From positions 62,001 to 126,000 of the forward strand of contig JAKUUR010000001.1 in NCBI GenBank assembly GCA_022448455.1: a stretch of 64,000 nt of DNA. Reading direction: 5' to 3'. A program made the translations under genes and the position numbers. The notes beneath the pieces were generated by a model that made no database searches, was not told where the DNA came from, and was given only the letters and a program-made list of their open reading frames with translations. Below, in pieces: positions 1 to 7,801 of the stretch; within the stretch, counting starts at the first letter, position 1; every line of letters begins with the position of its first letter. Source of the DNA: Candidatus Thioglobus autotrophicus (GTDB lineage Bacteria; Pseudomonadota; Gammaproteobacteria; PS1; Pseudothioglobaceae).

Positions 1-1054
1 AAATGGATTCCTCTAACATAACAGGTTGAAAGTTTTTTAATGATTCTGTATGAAGACAGAAATATTCCTTAAATTCAGGTAACTGCTGAATTAGAGTTCC
101 TTCAGAGTCAGTAACAAAAGAGTTACCATCAAAAACCACTTCATCCTGGCCACCAACCATATTTACGTAAATATATGAAACTTCAAACTCAGCAGCATAC
201 TTTTTACAAATATTCAACCTATCTTTATGCTTTTCAGCTTGAAAGGGAGACGCATTAATGCTAATCACAATATCTACATTTAATTGACAAAGTTTAGAGA
301 TAGGACCATCAATCCACTGGTCTTCACAAATCAAAACACCAATTCTAGTTTGTTGGCACACAAACACAAAAGATTTATTTCCTGATGAAAAATAGCGCTT
401 TTCATCAAATACACCATAATTAGGTAACTCTTGTTTATGATAAATATTCGAAATTCGATTCTTTTGAATACAATAAGCGCTGTTAAACAAGGAATCATCA
501 TTTCGAGAAGGCGCACCAAACAAAACACTTATGGAAGAAGGAATTGAGTCACAAAGGTAATTAATTTGTTCTTCAACTTGAATCATAAATCCATCTCGAA
601 ATAAAAGATCCTCAGGAGGATAACCAGTAAGAGCCATTTCTGGGAAGACAATCAAGTGAGCTCCAGCACCATCTGCTTCTGTGATCAAAGTTAACATTTT
701 TTGGGTGTTTATTCTAACATCACCAACAATTGCATTAAATTGGGCGATTTGAATCTTAATAGGCTCAGATGAGGAAAAAATATTATTAAGCTGTTCTTGC
801 CAAAATATGGCCTTCTCTTTATTGGCAGTATTAATAGCATGCTCATATTTAGTATGAGCAACAACTTCAGCAGGGTCAATATCAAGAATATTTGCGAATA
901 ACCAGGCATGCGTCTCGCTTAAAGCAGCCTTACCAGAGCTATATTTACTTAAATTTGACTGATTAATAGCATATTTTTTAGCAATTTTATAATCCGATAA
1001 ACCCGTTTTTTCACGCACCATTACAAGGTATTCAGTTGTTTTTTTATTCATCAT
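1..1054 (-). CDS. nadE: HTH (Cro/C1, DUF3693-like)-NAD+ synthetase (glutamine-hydrolysing) fusion; 3' part runs off the window's left edge
   Basis: Reverse-complement reading from ATG at 1054 is open to the edge: MMNKKTTEYLVMVREKTGLSDYKIAKKYAINQSNLSKYSSGKAALSETHAWLFANILDIDPAEVVAHTKYEHAINTANKEKAIFWQEQ... followed by the nitrilase/glutaminase domain of NadE (IKIQIAQFNAIVGDVRINTQKMLTLITEADGAGAHLIVFPEMALTGYPPEDLLFRDGF...VLICEDQWIDGPISKL). Confidence 0.85.
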   Translation of the reverse strand, partial: MMNKKTTEYLVMVREKTGLSDYKIAKKYAINQSNLSKYSSGKAALSETHAWLFANILDIDPAEVVAHTKYEHAINTANKEKAIFWQEQLNNIFSSSEPIKIQIAQFNAIVGDVRINTQKMLTLITEADGAGAHLIVFPEMALTGYPPEDLLFRDGFMIQVEEQINYLCDSIPSSISVLFGAPSRNDDSLFNSAYCIQKNRISNIYHKQELPNYGVFDEKRYFSSGNKSFVFVCQQTRIGVLICEDQWIDGPISKLCQLNVDIVISINASPFQAEKHKDRLNICKKYAAEFEVSYIYVNMVGGQDEVVFDGNSFVTDSEGTLIQQLPEFKEYFCLHTESLKNFQPVMLEESI

Positions 1055-1160
1055 TAACTATTAATAAAAGTATATATTAGTTATTTTATACCACTACAGG
1101 TAATTAATAACTATATATAGTTAAATAATAACAAATAAATAGTTGTAATTAATAACTATT
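1055..1160. promoter_or_regulatory. Candidate operator region: 16-bp palindrome TAACTATATATAGTTA (1108-1123) plus repeated TAACTA/TAGTTA cores and direct repeat TAATTAATAACTAT (1101-1114, 1146-1159)
   Basis: Palindrome read directly. TAACTA/TAGTTA occurs at 1055-1060, 1078-1083, 1108-1113, 1118-1123 and 1153-1158, immediately upstream of the HTH-NadE start. Confidence 0.5.
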
Positions 1161-1499
1161 AAACTTGTAAAACATTGATTTAACAATAAATAATGATATT
1201 TGTTAAAATAATCTAAATTGATCAAATTAAATTAATAATAACGACTGAACTGTGAATTTAATAGATTGATTGGATATACGTAAATTGAATTTAATTAAAT
1301 TAACTTATTGTTAATTCTGAACAATCAAACGCTCTATATTTGACTTTAGAACAAAGTTTTCAAAGCTTATCTTGATTTGAATTAATTTCAGTTTTTTAAA
1401 AAATAATTCAACATAGTCATAAACTAGTGATAAAATTTCCGTAATCCTCATTCAATTGTGATGGATTGAGATACTTTAGATACTCATTAGGAGAAATAT

Positions 1500-2507
1500 A
1501 TGAAACAATTATTAAAATTGTCTGTCGCATCATTCTTGATCGCTGGCGCACTAGCTGTGCAGGCATCTACGTTGAGTGATGTTCAAAGTAAAGGCTACCT
1601 TAGTTGTGGTGTTTCCAAAGGTCTTGCAGGGTTTTCTGCTGCTGACTCTTCTGGTACTTGGACAGGCGTTGATGTTGATGTTTGCCGTGCTGTTGCTGCT
1701 GCAACGCTTGGTGACGCGACAAAAGTTCAATTTGTACCATTAACTGCTAAAGAAAGATTTACCGCACTTCAATCAGGTGAAATCGATATGTTGTCTAGAA
1801 ACACTACTTGGACAATTACTCGTGATGCATCTCTTGGATTAAACTTTGCCGGTGTTAACTATTACGACGGTCAAGGTTTTATGGTTAAGTCTTCTTTAGG
1901 TGTTTCAAGTGCTCTAGAGCTTGGTGGAGCGGCTATTTGTATCCAGGCGGGTACAACAACTGAGCTTAACCTAGCTGACTGGGGTAAGCAATTTGGTATT
2001 GATTACCAATCAGTTGTCTCAGACACAAATTCACAAACTTTGTCTAACTATGACTCTGGACGTTGTGATGTATTAACAACTGACGCTTCAGGTTTGTATT
2101 CAATGCGTGCTGCCTCTAATGATCCATCAGAGCATGTTGTATTACCTGAAATCATCTCTAAAGAGCCTCTAGGCCCTGTAGTACGTCAAGGTGATGATCA
2201 ATGGTTCAACATCGTTAGATGGTCTTTAAATGCTATGATCACAGCTGAAGAGCTAGGCGTTACTAGCGCTACTGTTGATGATGTTACTAATAACCCTGAG
2301 CGCGAGCGCTTAATGGGTCGCTCTGGAAACACACATGAATATGTTGGTTTAACTCCAGACTGGACTTACAACATCATTAGCCAGGTAGGTAACTACTCAG
2401 AAAGCTTCGAGCGTAATATCGGTATTAATACACCGATTGGTATTGCTCGTGGTGTTAATGCATTATGGACACAAGGCGGTATTCTTTATTCGCCTCCATT
2501 TAGATAA
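1500..2507 (+). CDS. aapJ: General L-amino acid ABC transporter, substrate-binding protein
   Basis: Signal peptide, then LSDVQSKGYLSCGVSKGLAGFSAADSSGTWTGVDVDVCRAVAAATLGD, typical of AapJ/BztA; followed by two permeases and an ATPase. Confidence 0.92.
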   Translation: MKQLLKLSVASFLIAGALAVQASTLSDVQSKGYLSCGVSKGLAGFSAADSSGTWTGVDVDVCRAVAAATLGDATKVQFVPLTAKERFTALQSGEIDMLSRNTTWTITRDASLGLNFAGVNYYDGQGFMVKSSLGVSSALELGGAAICIQAGTTTELNLADWGKQFGIDYQSVVSDTNSQTLSNYDSGRCDVLTTDASGLYSMRAASNDPSEHVVLPEIISKEPLGPVVRQGDDQWFNIVRWSLNAMITAEELGVTSATVDDVTNNPERERLMGRSGNTHEYVGLTPDWTYNIISQVGNYSESFERNIGINTPIGIARGVNALWTQGGILYSPPFR

Positions 2508-2530
2508 AGCAATTATCTAGTTAACCTTTA

Positions 2531-2568
2531 AACCAGCCTGCTATACTTAGCAGGCTGGTTTTTTTTTA
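2531..2568 (+). terminator. Rho-independent terminator/attenuator between aapJ and aapQ
   Basis: AACCAGCCTGCTATACTTAGCAGGCTGGTTTTTTTTT: perfect hairpin followed by a T-run. Confidence 0.85.
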
Positions 2569-2630
2569 TTTAAAAAATACTTTTTTTTATATAAAATACA
2601 ATTCTATTTTTTTGTATTGCTTCTAGATTC

Positions 2631-3839
2631 ATGAAACAACAAAATATTCTATCTCAAGTCAAAAGCTTAACTTTTAGGGAAATATTGTATAACAACGAGG
2701 TAAGGGCCTTTTTCTTCCAGGTCGCTACTTTTCTACTAATTTTTGGCCTTTTTTATACAATAATTGGTAATTTATTTGACAATATCGAAGCAAGAGGAAT
2801 CCATACAGGTTTCTCTTTTTTGAAGAACAGGGCTGGCTTTGACATTCTTCCATTTCTTGGTAATTACTTGCAAGACTATACCCCTGAGTCAAGCAATTTA
2901 ACTGTTTTTTATGTTGGCCTCATTAATACTTTAGTCGTTGCATTTATTGGCATAATTATCACAACCTTTCTTGGCCTTTTTATTGGTATTGCTAGACTTT
3001 CAAATAACTACTTGATAGCCAAGCTAGCAGGGGGCTATATAGAGCTTTTCAGAAACGTTCCCGTGCTTCTGCAAATTTTCTTTTGGTATAACATCTTCAT
3101 AAACATTTTTCCGCACCCCAAAAAGAGTCTTTCATTTTTCGATGTAGTTTTTCTTAATCAGCGCGGTCTTTACTTGCCTAAACCCATTTTAGAAAACGGC
3201 TTTTTATTAGTAATAATAGCCTTTGTAGTTGGTATTATTCTGACTGTTTTTATGAAACGCTACTTTAATAAAAAACACGATGAAACGGGTGTACATACAA
3301 GAACATTAGGTTACTCTACGTTGCTTATCCTCGGACTCCCAGCAGTCTTCTTTTTATTGCTTGGGTCGCCGCTACATTTTGATTTTGCTGTACTGGGTAA
3401 ATTTAATCTAAATGGGGGCATGCAAATTGTGCCTGAATTCATAGCACTCACATTTGCACTCAGTGTTTATACAGCAACCTATATAGCAGAGGCAATCAGG
3501 TCAGGCATTGAGGCTGTCGATAAGGGTCAAAAAGAGGCTGCAGCAGCTATTGGGCTGACTCAAACACAATCACTTAAATTAATTGTAATGCCGCAGGCAT
3601 TAAGGGTTGCAATACCACCCACCATCAACCAGTACCTTAACTTAACCAAGAATTCCTCGCTGGCAACAGCTATTGGATATCCAGAATTAATGAGCTCTTT
3701 TGGAGGCACTGTTCTAAATCAGGTAGGGCAAGCAGTTGAAATTCTTGGAATGGCAATGCTAGTTTATCTAGTCATTTCGCTTTGTATTTCATTATTGTTG
3801 AATTTCGTTAACAAAAGAATGGCTATCCCAGAACGCTAA
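2631..3839 (+). CDS. aapQ: General L-amino acid ABC transporter permease
   Basis: Multi-TM protein with the ABC permease motif region (EAIRSGIEAVDKGQKEAAAAIGL) in the aap operon. Confidence 0.88.
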   Translation: MKQQNILSQVKSLTFREILYNNEVRAFFFQVATFLLIFGLFYTIIGNLFDNIEARGIHTGFSFLKNRAGFDILPFLGNYLQDYTPESSNLTVFYVGLINTLVVAFIGIIITTFLGLFIGIARLSNNYLIAKLAGGYIELFRNVPVLLQIFFWYNIFINIFPHPKKSLSFFDVVFLNQRGLYLPKPILENGFLLVIIAFVVGIILTVFMKRYFNKKHDETGVHTRTLGYSTLLILGLPAVFFLLLGSPLHFDFAVLGKFNLNGGMQIVPEFIALTFALSVYTATYIAEAIRSGIEAVDKGQKEAAAAIGLTQTQSLKLIVMPQALRVAIPPTINQYLNLTKNSSLATAIGYPELMSSFGGTVLNQVGQAVEILGMAMLVYLVISLCISLLLNFVNKRMAIPER

Positions 3840-3841
3840 TT

Positions 3842-4990
3842 ATGGCAGTAAACGAATTACAATCAACTAGAAAACCGCCAATATTTCAAATTGGAGCGAT
3901 TCTATGGCTTAGGACTAATCTCTTTTCCTCGTGGGTAAATGGGCTTCTAACGCTTGCGTCACTGTATTTGCTTTACATCTCAATTCCACCATTATTGGAT
4001 TGGATGGTCTTAAGCGCTAACTTTAATTTTGGAACTGTCAACATTCTTGGATTCGAGATTAAGTTTAGTGAGGTCATGGCTGATAATCAAAATTGTGGTC
4101 GAGAGGCCGCCTGTTGGCCATATATTTACGAAAAACTATACATGTATATTTATGGCTTTTACCCTCGCGAAGAGTCCTGGCGCCCAGATACAGTTTATGG
4201 TTTAACGGCACTGTTGTTTGTGATTGTGCGCTTAGTTCGAAACTACAAATACAAAAACAGAGTTATTCTGTCACTGATAGTAGCTTATCCTATTGTTTCA
4301 TATATTTTACTTGCTGGTGGTTTTGGCCTATTGCCTGTTGTTGAGACACACCGATGGGGTGGCTTGCTGCTAACTCTTGTAATTGCTTCCGTTGGGATTA
4401 TTGTTTCTTTCCCGATAGGAGTTGTGTTAGCGCTTGGAAGGCGGTCTGACTTAAGAGTAATTAAGCTCTTTTCAACACTTTTTATTGAATTTATTCGCGC
4501 AGTCCCACTCATTACGATTCTCTTTATGGCTTCATTTGTGCTTCCGTTATTTCTTGAGTCAGGCAATAATTTCGATAAACTTTTGAGAGCCTTGATCGGA
4601 ATAGCACTTTTCCAGGCTGCTTATTTTGCAGAAGTTGTACGAGGAGGCCTCCAAGCAATTCCAAAAGGTCAATATGAAGCTGCTGATGCTATTGGACTAA
4701 GTTATTTACAAAAAAATGCGCTCATTATATTGCCTCAAGCTCTGAAAATTTCGATACCAAACATTGTCGGATCCTCAATCTCCTTATTTAAGGACACAAC
4801 ATTGGTACTTATCATCGGCTTGATGGATATGCTGGCTATGGTAAACATGACGAGTCAAGACCCTTATTGGCTGGGAAGAGAGACGGAAGGGTATGTATTT
4901 GTTACAATGGTGATGTGGGTGATATTATACTCAATGTCTCGCTACTCAAGAAAGCTAGAGATACGCTTCAATACTGAAAATAAAAATTAA
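3842..4990 (+). CDS. aapM: General L-amino acid ABC transporter permease
   Basis: EVVRGGLQAIPKGQYEAADAIGLSYLQKNALIILPQALK is the permease EAA motif; position after aapQ. Confidence 0.88.
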   Translation: MAVNELQSTRKPPIFQIGAILWLRTNLFSSWVNGLLTLASLYLLYISIPPLLDWMVLSANFNFGTVNILGFEIKFSEVMADNQNCGREAACWPYIYEKLYMYIYGFYPREESWRPDTVYGLTALLFVIVRLVRNYKYKNRVILSLIVAYPIVSYILLAGGFGLLPVVETHRWGGLLLTLVIASVGIIVSFPIGVVLALGRRSDLRVIKLFSTLFIEFIRAVPLITILFMASFVLPLFLESGNNFDKLLRALIGIALFQAAYFAEVVRGGLQAIPKGQYEAADAIGLSYLQKNALIILPQALKISIPNIVGSSISLFKDTTLVLIIGLMDMLAMVNMTSQDPYWLGRETEGYVFVTMVMWVILYSMSRYSRKLEIRFNTENKN

Positions 4991-5004
4991 CATAGGTAAT
5001 AAAG

Positions 5005-5766
5005 ATGGAAACAGAAAACAACAAATCGAATATTATTGAAATAAGCGAATTAAACAAATGGTATGGTGACTTTCATGCACTAAAGAACATCAACATGAAT
5101 GTTAAAGAGGGAGAAATAATTGTTGTTTGTGGACCATCAGGCAGTGGAAAGTCAACACTTATAAGGTGTGTCAATTTCCTCGAAAAGTTTCAAGAAGGAA
5201 ACATAGTAGTATCTGGTATAGAGTTGACTGACGACGCACAAAAAATAAGAAAAATTAGAAGCGAAGTGGCAATGGTATTTCAGCACTTTAATCTATTTCC
5301 CCATCTAACAATCGTAGACAACCTCACTCTAGCCCCTATCTGGGTTCATAATGAAACCAAAGAAGAGGCCCGAGAGAAGGCACTAAAATTCCTTGAAAGA
5401 GTTGATATAAGTGAGCAAGCTGAAAAATACCCAAACCAGCTGAGTGGTGGCCAACAACAAAGGGTTGCAATAGCAAGATCATTGTGCACATCACCAAAAA
5501 TAATGCTATTTGACGAACCAACATCGGCCCTAGACCCTGAAATGATCTCTGAAGTTTTAGATGTAATGGTCGAACTTGCGAAAGGAGGCATCACTATGAT
5601 CTGTGTAACCCATGAGATGGGCTTTGCAAAGAAAATGGCAAATCGGATTATCTTTATGGATGAAGGGCAAATAGTTGAGGAAAATGACCCAATAAATTTC
5701 TTTAAGAATCCAGAATCAAACCGTTTACAGCTGTTTTTAAGTCAAATACTTACACACGACGAATAA
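5005..5766 (+). CDS. aapP: Amino-acid ABC transporter ATP-binding protein
   Basis: Walker A GPSGSGKST, signature LSGGQQQRVAIARSL, Walker B IMLFDEP. Confidence 0.92.
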   Translation: METENNKSNIIEISELNKWYGDFHALKNINMNVKEGEIIVVCGPSGSGKSTLIRCVNFLEKFQEGNIVVSGIELTDDAQKIRKIRSEVAMVFQHFNLFPHLTIVDNLTLAPIWVHNETKEEAREKALKFLERVDISEQAEKYPNQLSGGQQQRVAIARSLCTSPKIMLFDEPTSALDPEMISEVLDVMVELAKGGITMICVTHEMGFAKKMANRIIFMDEGQIVEENDPINFFKNPESNRLQLFLSQILTHDE

Positions 5767-5915
5767 AGTAATCAAAAAAACAAATTAGCATTATATTTGT
5801 TAGTAAAAAGCTATCAAAAGTTGTAAATAATGCTGATTCTGTCCAATAATGCATAGCAAACACAAGCAATCAGCTATATAATTCGCTCAAACATTATTAA
5901 TATCCACTACAACGA

Positions 5916-6311
5916 ATGTTTAAGTTTTTAAAAAAAGAAGAGTCAATAGAAGAGCCAGTAATCAGCCAATCAGAGGACTGGACAAAAGAAATCAGGAGAA
6001 GCCAAAAGATAGGTCAAGAAGTTGAACAGTTATCATTTACTTATTATAATAATGATAACATGATACTAGGGACTAAGGAGGGACTAAGTCAGGATCATCT
6101 TAAAATTTTGAAAAATTGTAAAAGTGAAAGTAGCGCAATTGAGCTAATGGAAATTCTCAATAGAACAAATAAATCAAAATTTAAAAATGCAATTATTAAC
6201 CCATTAATTGAAAATGGGTTTTTTGAACTTACTAATCCGGATAAACCCAAAAGTCCAACACAAAAATATAGACTAACAAATAAATTTGTTAGACGTAGAA
6301 TAAAATCATAA
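5916..6311 (+). CDS. Small protein with a C-terminal Fic/AAA_4-type winged helix, no enzymatic domain
   Basis: LKILKNCKSESSAIELMEILNRTNKSKFKNAIINPLIENGFFELTNPDKPKSPTQKYRLTNKF resembles the C-terminal wHTH of Fic or COG2865-type proteins; the ORF is only 131 aa. Confidence 0.55.
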   Translation: MFKFLKKEESIEEPVISQSEDWTKEIRRSQKIGQEVEQLSFTYYNNDNMILGTKEGLSQDHLKILKNCKSESSAIELMEILNRTNKSKFKNAIINPLIENGFFELTNPDKPKSPTQKYRLTNKFVRRRIKS

Positions 6312-6711
6312 CCCTTAAATTAATTAAATTGTCTCTTTTAAGCCTTATTTAATGTCAATTTTAATAATTAAGCTTATAATTCCCTTAATTTCTACGTTTG
6401 TAAGTTTTCTTAAATTACCTCTACCTTAAGTAATAATATTGCCTAATATATAAGATTTCGAGCTCAACTTTTAACCCTTTGAATTTTCTAGTTTTTATCT
6501 ATATTTAGCTCATATTTTTGTTATTTTATTGATTTTTTCTAATATTTTATTCGTATAATTTATATTATGTTAAATAATATATAAATATATATATTTAGTA
6601 TCTTTTTTTATCATTCACTACCCTATTGTTAAATATCATTTTTAAAGGATAATGTTGTTCTTAGTCCCTCTTTTTATAAGTTAGTTCTTTTCATTTACTT
6701 ACTTAGTCCCT
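6068..6711. repeat. Four copies of 10-mer CTTAGTCCCT / AGGGACTAAG
   Basis: AGGGACTAAG at 6068-6077 and 6079-6088; CTTAGTCCCT at 6660-6669 and 6702-6711 (inverted relative to the first pair). Confidence 0.7.
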
Positions 6712-6723
6712 GATTCCAATAAA

Positions 6724-7593
6724 TTGAATATAAATCAACAAAATTATTTACTTTTAGCTTTATTAATCTTGATTTGGGGATCATCATTTCTTCTAATTAA
6801 TCGTAGCCTTTTGTCCTTTTCTCCTGAGCAAGTTGTCGGTTATAGACTTCTTATAGGTTCTTTGGTGATGGTATTTATTGCTTTTTTAAAGGGTAAATCA
6901 CTGCCTGGCTCCCTACTCCCTTGGCTTCATTTCAGTATTTTTGCAGTTATTGGAAACGTCTTACCTTATATACTTATAGCCAAGGGACAGTTAAGTATTT
7001 CATCAGGCATGGCTGGCTTACTTATGTCAATTATGCCTTTGGTTACTTTAATATTAGCTCACTTTTTTATACCAAATGACAAATTAAATCGTTACAAAAT
7101 TATTGGTTTTGTATTAGGTATTTCAGGTGTTATTTTTATTTTAGGTCCCTCTCTAAATGACAATACGAATACTGTTTTTGGTATATTGCTAGTGCTTGCA
7201 GCTGCCTGTTCTTATGCTATAAACACTATTTGTGCAACTCGACTTCCCTCTTATGATCCTCTTGTGTCTAGTTCTTGTGTTCTTATCATTGCTAGTGTTA
7301 TTTCTTTTTTAATATGGCCTGATATTTTTTATTTTAATTTTGTTAATCTTTCTCTAATCAGTGGTCTAAGCATTTTATTGCTTGGGATATTTCCCACAGC
7401 TATAGCGTTGGTTATTTACTTTAATATTGTCAATAGCGCAGGTGCTACATTCCTTTCAAATATTAATTATCTTATACCAGTTGTCGCTTTTTTTCTTGGT
7501 GCTTTAGTATTAGGTGAATCAATTCTTTGGCATAATATTCTTGCTTTATTATTAATTATTTCTGGAATTGTTATTTCACGTTTTAGATTTTAA
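6724..7593 (+). CDS. DMT-superfamily (EamA) transporter
   Basis: About 10 TM protein: LLALLILIWGSSFLLINRSLLSFSPEQVVGYRLLIGSL and a duplicated EamA architecture; TTG start inferred. Confidence 0.85.
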   Translation: MNINQQNYLLLALLILIWGSSFLLINRSLLSFSPEQVVGYRLLIGSLVMVFIAFLKGKSLPGSLLPWLHFSIFAVIGNVLPYILIAKGQLSISSGMAGLLMSIMPLVTLILAHFFIPNDKLNRYKIIGFVLGISGVIFILGPSLNDNTNTVFGILLVLAAACSYAINTICATRLPSYDPLVSSSCVLIIASVISFLIWPDIFYFNFVNLSLISGLSILLLGIFPTAIALVIYFNIVNSAGATFLSNINYLIPVVAFFLGALVLGESILWHNILALLLIISGIVISRFRF

Positions 7594-7736
7594 TTCTTTC
7601 TATTTGCTATTGTATTTATACTTTTTTTTCACCTAAATTTCTATTTATTTTATTGTTGTTTTTTCTTTTTGTTTCAATCTCTTAGTTGACTATATTGTTT
7701 CAATTTAAATATTGTTCTTGCATCTAATTTAAATAT

Positions 7737-7784
7737 ATACTATATTTAGTGTATATTTACTTTCGGCAACACTAAATGTAGTAC
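7737..7784 (+). promoter_or_regulatory. Tandem NrdR boxes upstream of nrdA
   Basis: ATACTATATTTAGTGT (7737-7752) and ACACTAAATGTAGTAC (7769-7784), both close to the NrdR consensus acaCwAtATaTwGtgt; box starts are 32 bp apart. Confidence 0.75.
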
Positions 7785-7801
7785 CCAACTAGGAGAGGAG
7801 T

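Noticed and set aside
331-909. Minus-strand ORFs 331-528 and 709-909 in the ORF track
   Set aside because: Out-of-frame shadows of the continuous HTH-NadE reading frame at 1-1054.
1288-1301. 14-bp palindrome AATTTAATTAAATT upstream of aapJ
   Set aside because: Pure A/T palindrome in very AT-rich sequence; easily expected by chance.
4093-4566. ORFs 4093-4344 (+) and 4285-4566 (-) inside aapM
   Set aside because: Alternative-frame ORFs wholly within a permease gene.
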